38,670 nt of DNA from an uncultured bacterium (GCA_937924755.1 CALEVZ010000007.1:1-38670), one strand, 5' to 3'. Counted from the first letter of the stretch, positions 26,064 to 35,396 are shown. Notes: generated by a model not told the origin, from the sequence alone. Made by a program: numbers and translations.

Positions 26064-28109
26064 ATGAAGCTCCTCATGCTGGCCGTGGTGTGGTACGTGG
26101 CGGTGGCCGCTGCCGGGCTCGCCACCTGGGGAGCGCTGCGGCGCGTCGGCATCGGCGCCGGCGCCAGTTGGGCGGTGGCGCGCCCGGCGGGGTGGGTGGG
26201 AGCGGGCTTCCTCGCCTGGATGGCCGGGGTGGCCGGGTTGTCCCACTGGTGGTGGGTGGCGCTGGGGGTGTTGCCGGTGCTGGCGCTGCTGGGATGGCGC
26301 TCCTGGCGGGGGGTGGCACCTGGCAGCCTAGTGGACGTGGAGCTGGTGGGGGCAGCGGCCTTCCTGCTGCTGGCCTGGCTGCGGGTGCCGGTGATGGCCA
26401 TCCAGGGCACGGAGAAGCCCATGGACCTGGCCATTTTGGCCACTCTCATGCGCCCTGGCAGTTTCCCCCCCGGCGATCCCTGGCTGGCGGGGGAGGCCCT
26501 GCCGTACTACTACTGGGGATTCGTGCCCTGGGTGGCGCCCGCCAAGCTCCTGGGGCTGGCTCCGGACGTGCTCTATAACCTGCTCGTTCCCACCCTGGCC
26601 GCATTGACGTCGCAGCTGGCCTGGGCGGTGGCGCGCAGCCTGGGGGGCAGCCGCCGCAGCGCCGGGCTGGCGTCGTTCCTGGTGGTGTTCGCCGGTACGC
26701 CGGACGGTTGGCGCCAATGGTTGGGGGGGACCCCCCTGGTCGATCTCAACCTGTGGGAGTCGAGTCGGCAAATCCCCGGCACTATCACCGAGTTCCCCCT
26801 GTTTACCTTCCACCTGGGCGATCTTCACCCCCACCTGCTGGCCACTCCGCTGGTGCTGCTGGCCCTTTTCTTCGCGCGGAGCTGGGCGTGCACGGGTATG
26901 CGGCCGGCGCTGGCCATCCCCATGGTAGCAGTGGCGTTTGGAGCGGCGGCGGCGGCCAATCCGTGGTGTGCCCTGCCCACAGGGGTAGCGATTCTGCTGC
27001 TGGTGGTGGCGCGAGAGGAGGCGTTTTTGGATCCCCGTCGGCGGCAGGGGCTGCTGGTGTGGTTGCAGGTGGCCGCTGCCGGGGTGGCCGGGTGGGTGCT
27101 CTTCGCTCCCTTTTGGCTCAACTTTTCGCCTCCGACCTCGGGGCTCGGATGGGTTGGCCATGGCACCCGCTGGGACCATCTGCTGCTCTTTCTCGGTGCC
27201 GCGTTGCTGCCGCCCCTTCTGGTGGCCTGGGAGGTGGTGCGGCGTTGGGGGGGCTTTGCCGCCTCCCGGCGGCAGCTGGCCGTGGCCACCTGGGTGGCGG
27301 CCAGTACGGTGGTGGCCGCCTTGACGGGCAAGCCGGGGCTGGCCCTGGGGCTGGGGATCGCGACCGTGTTGCTGGCCGCCGCGGTGCCGGGACGACGGCG
27401 ACGGGGGCGGCCGGTGTGGGTGCTCACCGCGGTGGCGGTGACTCTGCTGGTGGCTATGGAGGTCATCTATTTCAAGGACCCCTATGGTGCCGAGTTCTTC
27501 CGCATGAACACGGTGTTCAAGGCCTCGCACCAGGCGTTCACCCTGTTGGCGGTGGCGGCGCCGGTCCTTCTGGGTTGGCTGCGCCGCCGCCGGCCAAGGC
27601 GGGCGATCGTGGCCGCAGCTTTGGTGGTGGCTGCCGGTCTGCCGCATCTGGCGGTGTTGGGGTGGCGCTCGGGTCCGAGTTTGCCTCCCGAGTGGAGCGG
27701 CCTCACCTGGATGGCCCCGGGGGAGCGAGAAGCGGCCCGCTGGCTCCACCGGCAGCCCCCCGGGGCGGCCCTGGTCGAGGCGGTGGGAGATGCCTACTCG
27801 GACGCGGCGCGCATGTCCGCCGCCTCGGGGGTGCCGGCGGCGCTGGGCTGGGAGAACCACCAGCTGGTGTGGCGGGGGGACTCTATCCGCCCCGAGATCG
27901 AACGGCGGAAGCTGCTGATCGCCAGCGTTTTCACCTCGGGCAACGCCACCGCCGTTGCTACCGCGGCCCGAGAGTTGGGCGCCCGCTTCATCGTCGTGGG
28001 CAGCAAGGAGCGGCAGGTCTACCCGCCCGGGGGGCTGGAGGCGGCCCGCCAGGCGGGGCGGGTGGCGTTTGCCGCGGGAGAGGTCGAAATCATCGAACTT
28101 CATGAATAA
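26064..28109 (+). CDS. DUF2298 / Chlor_Arch_YYY membrane protein, single-domain type
   Basis: 681 residues, almost entirely membrane segments. Signature motifs of the YYY family are visible: EKPMD (117-121), FPPGDPW (134-140), YYYWG (148-152), then IPGTITEFP with GDLHPH, and RMNTVFK about residue 480. A soluble C-terminal portion of about 140 residues follows (EREAARWLHRQPPGAALVEAVGD...). The family is described from archaea and Chloroflexi with no known function. It shares the multi-pass layout of GT-C glycosyltransferases, and the acidic residues of EKPMD, DPW and GDLH are plausible catalytic or metal-binding sites (inference). It overlaps the next gene by 8 bases and heads the five-gene operon. 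Confidence 0.85.
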   Translation: MKLLMLAVVWYVAVAAAGLATWGALRRVGIGAGASWAVARPAGWVGAGFLAWMAGVAGLSHWWWVALGVLPVLALLGWRSWRGVAPGSLVDVELVGAAAFLLLAWLRVPVMAIQGTEKPMDLAILATLMRPGSFPPGDPWLAGEALPYYYWGFVPWVAPAKLLGLAPDVLYNLLVPTLAALTSQLAWAVARSLGGSRRSAGLASFLVVFAGTPDGWRQWLGGTPLVDLNLWESSRQIPGTITEFPLFTFHLGDLHPHLLATPLVLLALFFARSWACTGMRPALAIPMVAVAFGAAAAANPWCALPTGVAILLLVVAREEAFLDPRRRQGLLVWLQVAAAGVAGWVLFAPFWLNFSPPTSGLGWVGHGTRWDHLLLFLGAALLPPLLVAWEVVRRWGGFAASRRQLAVATWVAASTVVAALTGKPGLALGLGIATVLLAAAVPGRRRRGRPVWVLTAVAVTLLVAMEVIYFKDPYGAEFFRMNTVFKASHQAFTLLAVAAPVLLGWLRRRRPRRAIVAAALVVAAGLPHLAVLGWRSGPSLPPEWSGLTWMAPGEREAARWLHRQPPGAALVEAVGDAYSDAARMSAASGVPAALGWENHQLVWRGDSIRPEIERRKLLIASVFTSGNATAVATAARELGARFIVVGSKERQVYPPGGLEAARQAGRVAFAAGEVEIIELHE

Positions 28110-31100
28110 CCAGAAGTGGCTGCTGCTTCTGGTGGTTTTATGGGGGGCGGCGCTGCGCCTGGGCGGGGTGGGGTGGGACGGCTACACCTACCAGCATCCC
28201 GACGAACGCTTCCTGCTCATGGAGGTGCTGAAACTCCAGGCCCCCACCTCGCTGGGCGAGGCCCTCGACCCCTGGCGGACCCCCGCCAACCCCAACAACC
28301 ACGGGACGGCGTTTTACGTCTACGGCACCCTGCCGCCCCAGCTCATCCGCGCCGTCACAACTCTCTTTGGCCTTGCCCAGCTGGACGAGCTTCTCCCCGC
28401 CGCCCGCCTACTGACCATCTTCATGGACCTGGTGGGAATGGTGCTGCTCGTGGCTCTGGCCAAACGGCTGGCCGGGCCGCGCGGGGCGCTCCTCGCCGGG
28501 GTGTTGTACGCCAGCGCGCCACTTTTGGTGCAGCAGGCCCGCTTCGCCACCGTGGACGTGTGGGGGACCACCCTGGTGCTGGCGGCGGCCTGGGAGGTGG
28601 TGGGGCGGCCGGTCACCCTCGGGAGAGTGGCGCGAGCGGGCCTCTGGGTGGGTCTGGCGGCGGCCTGCAAACCGAACCTGCTGCTAGCGTTGCTCGTTCC
28701 GATGGTGGCGCTGGGGGTGTCCGCCTGGCAACGACGGCAGACGTTGGGACGGACCGCGGCGTGGACGCTGGGGGCGGCGATGGCGCTGGGTGCTGCCGCC
28801 CTGCTCGCGGTCAAGGTAGCCGATCCCGGCCTGTTCGCCGGTGTTTTCTCGCTCCACCCCAACCCCCGCCGTCTGGCGGCACTGCAGCAGTTGGCCTACT
28901 TCTTCGCCGGCGGCGGGCAATACCCCCCCAACCTGCAGTGGGCCGACCGCCTGCCCGTGCTGGAGCCCCTCGCCAACCTGCTGATCTGGGGCACCGGGCC
29001 GCTGCTGGGGATGGCCGTGGTGATGGGCGTGGGAGGAATCGCGGCAAGGGCGGTGCTGGGTGAGGTTCGCTGGTGGCCGCTGCTGGCGTTGCTGCTGCCC
29101 GGGCTGGTCTGGCCGCTCACCCGTTTCGTCTGTTCGGTTCGCCACCTGGAGCCGGTGCTGCCGCTGGCGGTGCTGGGTGCCGGGTGGTGGCTGGCACGCC
29201 GGCGATCGTGGCTGCGCGCGGCGGTGGTGGGCGGCACCATGGTTTGGGGGTTGGGGTGGGCGTCCATTGGTTGGCGGGAGCACACCCGCCTGGAGGCCAG
29301 TCGGTGGCTGGAGGCCAACCTTCCCCCGGGGACCATCGTCACCAGCGAGTACTGGGATGACGCGCTGCCGGTGGGACGCAACCACGGGCTACTGCAGCTC
29401 ACCATGCGGGTGTTCGACCCCGATACCCCGCACAAAAGGGAAGCCATGTTGGCGGCACTGGAGCTGGCGGATGCGGTGGTGCTGGCGAGCCAGCGCGGGG
29501 TGGGATCCATTTGCAGGGTGCCGGACGCCTACCCCCTGACCTCGGAGTACTACCACCTGCTGTTCTCGGGGGCGCTGGGATTTCGCCAGGCGGCGTTCTT
29601 CACTCGCCGGCTGGGGCCGCTGGCGGATCTGAGAGCGGAAGAGAGCCTGTCGGTTTACGACCATCCGCCGGTGTGGGTGTTCACCAAAACCCCCGAGTAC
29701 TCCCCCGAGCTGGCGCGGGCGCTGCTGGAGCGGGTCAGCCTGCCCCCGTCGACGCGGTGGCACACCGGAGCGCTCCAGGCGCGGGGAATTCCTCCGTACC
29801 TGGAGCGGTGGCAGGAGCGGGGTGCGCTACCCCGCCGCCTGGGCGGCGCGAGGTGGGAGATGGCGGCGGCCGTGCTGCTCTGGGTGGCCGCCATCGAAGT
29901 GCTGGGCCTGCTCGCCGGAGGGGTGGTTCGACGTCTGGTTCCTGTTGCCCCGGATGGGGGTTGGGGCGTGGCGCGCTGGCTGGGTCTCACCCTCGCCGGT
30001 GTGGGGTGGCTGTGGTGCGGCTGGGCAAGTCTGCCCGGGTGGAACCGCTGGCTCCCGGGGCTGGTCTTGGTGCTGGCTTTTCCCTGGGCGGTGGCGGAGG
30101 CGCGCCGGGCGTCGCGGCAGCCCGCCTGGTGGATCAATACCGCGCTCGTGTGGGGGGTGTTCGCGCTCTTTTTAGGGCTTCGCCTGGCCAACCCGGAGAT
30201 TCACTGGGGCGAGAAACCCATGGATTCGGCTCTGCTGCACGGCATCCTGCGCAGCGAACGGTTTCCTCCCGTCGATCCTTGGTTTGCCGGTTCGCCTCTC
30301 AATTACTATTTCTTCGGCCTCTTGCCGCACGCCTTCCTCGCCCGCGCCCTGGGCATCGCACCGACGGTGGCCTATAACCTCATCGCCGCCACGGTGCCCG
30401 CCCTGACCGCAGGGGCGGCGGCCTCACTCGGCTGGCTGCTGGCCGGGCGCGCGGTCGGGGCCGTGCTGGCGGTGGTGGCCACCCAGCTTTCCGGCAGCGC
30501 CGCGGCGCTCTTCCGCTTTCGCGAGCTGGTCCTCGATCCCTCGTTCGCTGGCTTCTGGGCAGCCTCCCGGGTCATTCCGGATACCATCAACGAGTTTCCC
30601 GTCTGGACGGCGCTCTTCGGCGACCTTCACGCCCACTTTCTAGCTTTCCCCGGCTTCCTGGCAGCCATCTGGGCGGCGAGCCTGGTGGCCACCCGCCGCC
30701 TGCGCGGTCGGCGGGCCGCCGTGCTGGTGGGGGGGGTCTGTGGCATCCAGGCCATGAGTAACAGCTGGGAGATTCCAGGGCTCGCCGGGGTGGCGCTGCT
30801 GTCCTCATTGAGGCTTTCGGCGGGGGCGCTCGACCGACGTCTGGTCGACAGACTTCGCTTCCTCGTGGGCGCCCTGGCGGCGGCGACGCTGGTGACGCTG
30901 CCGTGGTGGCTCTCGGTGCTGCCCGCCGCGGGGGGGGTGAGCTGGACAACCGGCTCGAGGCTCCAACCGGCCCACCTGACTGAGCTGTTCGGGGTCGCTG
31001 GCGCCCTGGCGCTGGTGGCCGCCGCCGCCACGCTGATGTCGAGGCCGAAGGGGGGACACCCGCGCTGGGGGTGGATTCTGGTCGCCGGCGGGCTGGCGGC

Positions 31101-31770
31101 GCTGGCGGCGCCCGAGGTGGTGACGGTGGGGGATCGCATGAACACGGTGTTCAAGATCCACTTGCAGGCCCACCTGCTGCTGGGGGCGAGCCTCGGGGGC
31201 ATGGTGGGCGGCCTGCTCGGTGAGTTGCGAGGGTGGCGACGCGGTGTGGTGGCGTTGGGGGTGGCGCTGGCACTGGGGTGCGGTCTAATCACCACGTACG
31301 GGTGTGCGGCCTCGATGCTGGAACTGCGCCCCGTGGCGGGGCCCCGTCCCACCCTGGACGGGGGCGCCTACCTGGCCAGCACGGCGCCTGAGCGGCGAGA
31401 GGTACTTGCGGCGCTGGCAACGTTGCCGTACGGTGCCACCGTGTACGAACTGGCAGGGCCACCCTACCCCGAGTCGCTGCGGGTACCCATGTTCACCGGC
31501 TTGCCGGTGCCGGTCGGGTGGCGCTACCCCCTGTGGCAGCACCGGCACTCCTTCGCCGAGATCGATCTGCGCCTGCGGGATGGGGAGCAGCTGGCGGCCG
31601 GCGACAACCCGGCGCTGGTGCAGGCGCTGACCCGCAGGTATCGGGTGACCGCGGCGGTGGCCTGGGCGGGGGAGCGGCCGGCCCTGGTGGATCTGCCTGG
31701 GTGGCAGGAGTTGGCGCGGAGCGGGAGGGCCGCCGCGTGGCAGGCGTCCCTGCCGGGAGGGGAGCGATGA
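28102..31770 (+). CDS. GT39-like glycosyltransferase region fused to a second DUF2298 / YYY domain
   Basis: 1222 residues from ATG 28102. The N-terminal half (about 1-600) is a PMT/GT39-like GT-C module: an early periplasmic loop with HPDER (32-36), about ten membrane segments and a soluble tail (TSEYWDDALPVGRNHG...). From about residue 620 a second polytopic unit follows with the YYY motifs EKPMD (704-708), FPPVDPW, NYYFFG, IPDTINEFP, GDLHAH and RMNTVFK. So the protein joins the two families that are usually neighbours in one chain. It lacks recognisable TPR repeats, unlike other long YYY proteins. It overlaps the first YYY gene by 8 bases and the Agl23 gene by 4. Confidence 0.82.
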   Translation: MNNQKWLLLLVVLWGAALRLGGVGWDGYTYQHPDERFLLMEVLKLQAPTSLGEALDPWRTPANPNNHGTAFYVYGTLPPQLIRAVTTLFGLAQLDELLPAARLLTIFMDLVGMVLLVALAKRLAGPRGALLAGVLYASAPLLVQQARFATVDVWGTTLVLAAAWEVVGRPVTLGRVARAGLWVGLAAACKPNLLLALLVPMVALGVSAWQRRQTLGRTAAWTLGAAMALGAAALLAVKVADPGLFAGVFSLHPNPRRLAALQQLAYFFAGGGQYPPNLQWADRLPVLEPLANLLIWGTGPLLGMAVVMGVGGIAARAVLGEVRWWPLLALLLPGLVWPLTRFVCSVRHLEPVLPLAVLGAGWWLARRRSWLRAAVVGGTMVWGLGWASIGWREHTRLEASRWLEANLPPGTIVTSEYWDDALPVGRNHGLLQLTMRVFDPDTPHKREAMLAALELADAVVLASQRGVGSICRVPDAYPLTSEYYHLLFSGALGFRQAAFFTRRLGPLADLRAEESLSVYDHPPVWVFTKTPEYSPELARALLERVSLPPSTRWHTGALQARGIPPYLERWQERGALPRRLGGARWEMAAAVLLWVAAIEVLGLLAGGVVRRLVPVAPDGGWGVARWLGLTLAGVGWLWCGWASLPGWNRWLPGLVLVLAFPWAVAEARRASRQPAWWINTALVWGVFALFLGLRLANPEIHWGEKPMDSALLHGILRSERFPPVDPWFAGSPLNYYFFGLLPHAFLARALGIAPTVAYNLIAATVPALTAGAAASLGWLLAGRAVGAVLAVVATQLSGSAAALFRFRELVLDPSFAGFWAASRVIPDTINEFPVWTALFGDLHAHFLAFPGFLAAIWAASLVATRRLRGRRAAVLVGGVCGIQAMSNSWEIPGLAGVALLSSLRLSAGALDRRLVDRLRFLVGALAAATLVTLPWWLSVLPAAGGVSWTTGSRLQPAHLTELFGVAGALALVAAAATLMSRPKGGHPRWGWILVAGGLAALAAPEVVTVGDRMNTVFKIHLQAHLLLGASLGGMVGGLLGELRGWRRGVVALGVALALGCGLITTYGCAASMLELRPVAGPRPTLDGGAYLASTAPERREVLAALATLPYGATVYELAGPPYPESLRVPMFTGLPVPVGWRYPLWQHRHSFAEIDLRLRDGEQLAAGDNPALVQALTRRYRVTAAVAWAGERPALVDLPGWQELARSGRAAAWQASLPGGER

Positions 31771-33293
31771 CGCGACGGGAAAAAGCCTGCTGGTTGGCGC
31801 TGCTGGTCCTTGCTTTGGTGCTGCGGGTGTGGGACCTCGGCGAACGGCCGCCCCACCACGACGAGGCGGTGCACGGGCACTTTTCCCACGAGCTGTTGGT
31901 CAAGGGGAGCTACCGTTACGACCCCACCTACCACGGGCCGCTGCTGTTCTTCGTCACCGCCGGCATCTTCGGCCTGTTGGGAGAAAACCTGGTGACGCTG
32001 CGCCTGTATCCGGTGATCGCCGGGGTGTTGCTGGTGGCGGTGCCCCTGCTGCTGCGCCGTCGCCTGGGGGCACGGGCGGCGCTGTGGACCGGCCTCATCC
32101 TGGCCATCTCGCCGTCCTTCTTGTATTACTCCCGCTTTGCCCGCGAGGACCTTCCGGTGAGCTTCTTTACCCTGGCGGCGGTGGCGCTGTTCCTGCTGGT
32201 GCGGCGGGGGCAGTGGCGGGCGCTGCCGTGGGCGGGGGCGATGCTGGCCGGCCACGCCATCTCCAAGGAGACTATCTATGTTCTCGCGCCGCTGTGGGCG
32301 GTGGGGGTTTTCGGGGTACTGCTGCACCTGAGGCTGGGCCCGGCGTTTCGCCGCTCGGTGGCCTGGCTGGAGCGCCACGCCGCCCCGGCGGCCACCGCCG
32401 TGCTGGTGTTCGTGATCATCACCCTGACCTCCTTTACCGTGTTCTTCATTCACCCCGAGGACGTGGCGTTCCCCCTGAAGGCGTTCCAGTACTGGTACCA
32501 TCAGCACACCATCCAGCGGGTCGGGGGGCCGTGGTTTTACCACCTGCCGCGGCTTGCCCTGTACGAGTTTCTCATCTTGGGGGCGGCCCTCGCCTGGGTG
32601 GTGCGGCGCCGCGGCCGCTTGCATAGCGTCGAAGTGTTTCTGCTGTGGTGGGGGCTGTCCTCCCTGGCCATGTACGCCTACCTGGGGGAGAAGGTGCCGT
32701 GGCTGTTGACCCACCAGATCTTGCCCTTCGTCCCCCTGGCGGGGATGCAGCTTGCCCGCACCTTCTCGCCGCGGGGGAAGCCGTGGTCGCGGGCCATGGC
32801 CGCGGTTGGCTTGGCGGCCACCGCCTGGTCGGCGGTGGCGGTAACCTATCTGTTCCCGGCGACGACCACCTCCTCCGACCGGGCCGAGTTGTTGGTGTTC
32901 GTGCAGACCACCCCCGAGGCGGGGGCGCTGGCGCGGGAGGGGATGGCGCTGGGGGCCAGCGGTGAAAGCCCCGCGGCGGCGGTCTCCGGGGAGGCCACCT
33001 GGCCGCTGGCCTGGCAGTGGCTGGGCATCCCGGTGTACTGGGACATCCCCAAGGGGGGTATGCGCCCACCCCTGGTGGTGTGCGATCCGGACAGGCAGGA
33101 CCAGGTGGCGGGCAACCTGGGAGCGGGGTACCGCTTCCAGCGTATCCCGCTGCGCGCCTGGTGGGTGGAGGAGTGGAGCCAGGCGTCGGTGGGCAAGGTG
33201 GTCCGGTGGTTTTTCACCCGCATCACCTGGTCGCCGGTGGGGGCCAGCGACGTGGTGGTCTTCCGACGCACCGACGGCGGGGAGGGGCCGTGA
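31767..33293 (+). CDS. Agl23 / TIGR03663-family membrane protein (PMT-like N-terminus)
   Basis: 508 residues from the ATG at 31767 inside an ATGA overlap. The invariant features of TIGR03663 are present: DE at residues 32-33 (HHDEAVHGHF) and HGP at 56-58 (TYHGPLLFF), with conserved arginines in the following segments (YYSRFAREDLP). About nine membrane segments precede a soluble C-terminal part. The family is annotated as flippase-activity-associated protein Agl23 and occurs in the same genomes as YYY proteins, often as neighbours. A GT-C transferase or lipid-linked sugar handling role is likely; the biochemical activity is not established. It is followed by a GTGA overlap into the DPM1-like gene. 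Confidence 0.88.
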   Translation: MTRREKACWLALLVLALVLRVWDLGERPPHHDEAVHGHFSHELLVKGSYRYDPTYHGPLLFFVTAGIFGLLGENLVTLRLYPVIAGVLLVAVPLLLRRRLGARAALWTGLILAISPSFLYYSRFAREDLPVSFFTLAAVALFLLVRRGQWRALPWAGAMLAGHAISKETIYVLAPLWAVGVFGVLLHLRLGPAFRRSVAWLERHAAPAATAVLVFVIITLTSFTVFFIHPEDVAFPLKAFQYWYHQHTIQRVGGPWFYHLPRLALYEFLILGAALAWVVRRRGRLHSVEVFLLWWGLSSLAMYAYLGEKVPWLLTHQILPFVPLAGMQLARTFSPRGKPWSRAMAAVGLAATAWSAVAVTYLFPATTTSSDRAELLVFVQTTPEAGALAREGMALGASGESPAAAVSGEATWPLAWQWLGIPVYWDIPKGGMRPPLVVCDPDRQDQVAGNLGAGYRFQRIPLRAWWVEEWSQASVGKVVRWFFTRITWSPVGASDVVVFRRTDGGEGP

Positions 33294-34231
33294 GCTGCGA
33301 GCTGTCGGTGGTGGTGCCGGTGTTCAACGAGGAGGGGAACATTCCCGAGCTGTACCGCCGTCTGGTGCCGGTACTTGAGGGGTGCGTCGCCTCGTTTGAG
33401 GTGGTGTTCGTGGACGATGGCTCCCGGGATCGCTCCTGGGAGCTGGTGCGCGACCTGGCCGGCCGCGACGGGCGAGTGCGCGGCCTGAAATTTTCCCGTA
33501 ATTTCGGGCATCAGATGGCCTTCGCGGCGGGGCTGGAACAGGCGCGAGGGGAGGCGGTGGTGATCATGGACGCCGACCTCCAGGATCCCCCGGAGGTGAT
33601 CCCCGAGCTGGTGGGGCGCTTTCGGGAAGGCTGGGACGTGGTGTACGCCCAGCGCCGCCGCCGGGAGGGGGAGAGCGCCTTCAAGTTGTGGACCGCCAAG
33701 GCGTTTTATCGACTGTTGCGGCGCATCACTCCGGTGGACATCCCCCTCGATACGGGCGATTTCCGTCTCATGAGCCGGCGGGCGGTGGACGCCTTCCGAC
33801 GGCTGGGGGAGCGGCACCGCTTCACCCGCGGGCTGGTGGCCTGGCTCGGCTTCCGCCAGACGGGGGTGCTCTACGACCGCGCCGCCCGCCACGCCGGGGA
33901 CACCAAGTACCCTTTGCGCAAGATGGTTCGCTTTGCCATTGACGCGATTACCTCTTTCTCCCACGTGCCGCTGCAGCTGGCCACTTGGCTGGGGTTTGCT
34001 GTTTCGGCCTTCGCCTTTGCCTACATCCTGGTCGTGCTGGTGCTCAAGGTAGTGGGGATCTCTTGGCCGGGGTACACCTCCCTGATGGCGGCGATCCTTT
34101 TCCTCGGGGGGGTGCAGCTGGTCATGATCGGCCTGCTGGGGGAGTACCTGGGGCGGGTGTACGACGAGGTGAAGCGCCGCCCCCTCTATCTGGTGCAGGA
34201 GGAGGTGGGGGGCGGGACGCGGGGTGAGTGA
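33290..34231 (+). CDS. GT2 glycosyltransferase, DPM1/polyprenyl-phosphate sugar synthase type with C-terminal membrane anchor
   Basis: 313 residues from GTG 33290, chosen for the GTGA overlap and because homology starts at SVVVPVFNEE. GT-A motifs are VDDGS (D42-D43) and the DxD in MDADLQDPPE (D94-D96), with TGDFRLM later. Two membrane helices near the C-terminus (about 225-290) are followed by a short cytoplasmic tail. This is the layout of DPM1/GtrB-like synthases that move a sugar from a nucleotide donor to polyprenyl phosphate. It would make the lipid-linked donor used by the GT-C-like proteins next to it. Overlaps the GT4 gene by 8 bases. Confidence 0.9.
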   Translation: MSCELSVVVPVFNEEGNIPELYRRLVPVLEGCVASFEVVFVDDGSRDRSWELVRDLAGRDGRVRGLKFSRNFGHQMAFAAGLEQARGEAVVIMDADLQDPPEVIPELVGRFREGWDVVYAQRRRREGESAFKLWTAKAFYRLLRRITPVDIPLDTGDFRLMSRRAVDAFRRLGERHRFTRGLVAWLGFRQTGVLYDRAARHAGDTKYPLRKMVRFAIDAITSFSHVPLQLATWLGFAVSAFAFAYILVVLVLKVVGISWPGYTSLMAAILFLGGVQLVMIGLLGEYLGRVYDEVKRRPLYLVQEEVGGGTRGE

Positions 34232-35396
34232 GCCGCGGCTGGCGCTGGTTGGGCCCTCCTGGCCCTTTCGCGGCGGCATCGCCCGCACCACCACCGAGCT
34301 GGCCGCCGAGCTGGAGCGACGGGGGACGTTGGCCGCCTTTCTGACGCCCCGGCGGCAGTACCCGGGGTGGCTGTACCCGGGGGGCGGCGACCGCGACCCG
34401 GCAGCCTGCCCTCGCCTGGGGGTGGCGCACCGCTGCTTTGCGGTGCTCGAGCCGTGGACGTGGAGGGGATTACGGCGTCGGCTACAAGCTGCCTCTCCCA
34501 CGGCGCTGATTCTCCCCTACTGGACCTGGGCGTGGGCACCTCTGCACGTCTATCTCTTGCGCCGCTGTGGTTACCCCGCCGTCGCGGTGGTGCACAACCC
34601 CGCCGACCACGATTCCTCTCCTTGGCAGCGCCGGGTGGCCGGGGCGGTGCTGCGCCGTTGCCGGGGTTTCCTGTGCCACGCCCAGGAGGTGGCCGACGCG
34701 GTGCGGGAGGCCTATCCCGGTCGGCCGGTCACGGTGCACCCATTACCGGCCATGGCCGGTGGGCATGCCGACCGCGACGTGGCGCGGCGACAGCTGGGGG
34801 TGCCCGACGGGACCGTGGCGGTCCTCTGCTTCGGCCTCATCCGCCCGTACAAGGGGATCGACGTGCTGCTTGAGGCGGTGGCACAGCTTCCGGGGGACCC
34901 GCCCCTGGTGGTGTTGCTGGCGGGGGAGCCCTGGGGCGGGGAAAGGGCGGTGCTGGAGCGGCGCCTGGCTGCTCCGCCCCTGGCCAGTCGGGTGCGGGCG
35001 CACCTGGCCTGGGTGGCTGAGGAGGAGGTGGGGTGGTGGGCGGCAGCGGCGGATGCCGCAGTGCTGCCGTACCGGCGGGCCACCGGGTCGGCGGTGGCGG
35101 CTCTCATGCTGGGGTACGGTCTGCCCCTGGTCGCCAGCCGGGTGGGAGGGCTGCCGGAGGTGGTGGAGGATGGGTTCAACGGTATCCTCGTACCCCCTGG
35201 GGATGCCGCAGCCCTGGCGGCCGCCCTGCAGCGACTGGCGGTTCCGGAGGTGCGGGAGCGCCTGGCGACCGGTGCGCGGGCCGTCGCCGCCCGCTGGAGC
35301 TGGGGCTCCTACGTCCAGAGGCTGGAAGCCATCGTCGGTGAAGTTCTTACGCGATGGGTGGGAGGGGGGGAAGCCACCACACCACGCGCCCGATGA
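34224..35396 (+). CDS. GT4-family (GT-B fold) glycosyltransferase
   Basis: 390 residues, GTG start. The N-terminal glycine loop is GPSWPFRGGIARTT, the hinge lies at CFGLIRPYKGIDVLLEA, and the donor-site region is ATGSAVAALMLGYGLPLVASRVGGLPEVVEDGFNG. It would use a nucleotide sugar on the cytoplasmic face to extend a lipid-linked glycan or a related acceptor. It is the last gene of the overlapping operon that starts at 26064. Its 3' end overlaps the convergent repressor gene by 50 bases, so strong expression of one could interfere with the other. Confidence 0.88.
   Translation: MSEPRLALVGPSWPFRGGIARTTTELAAELERRGTLAAFLTPRRQYPGWLYPGGGDRDPAACPRLGVAHRCFAVLEPWTWRGLRRRLQAASPTALILPYWTWAWAPLHVYLLRRCGYPAVAVVHNPADHDSSPWQRRVAGAVLRRCRGFLCHAQEVADAVREAYPGRPVTVHPLPAMAGGHADRDVARRQLGVPDGTVAVLCFGLIRPYKGIDVLLEAVAQLPGDPPLVVLLAGEPWGGERAVLERRLAAPPLASRVRAHLAWVAEEEVGWWAAAADAAVLPYRRATGSAVAALMLGYGLPLVASRVGGLPEVVEDGFNGILVPPGDAAALAAALQRLAVPEVRERLATGARAVAARWSWGSYVQRLEAIVGEVLTRWVGGGEATTPRAR

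Noticed and set aside
23829-26246. Longer 805-residue version of the peptidase-like protein starting at 26246
   Set aside because: The additional 76 residues are His/Arg/Pro-rich and overlap the divergent YYY gene; a proper signal peptide begins at 26018.
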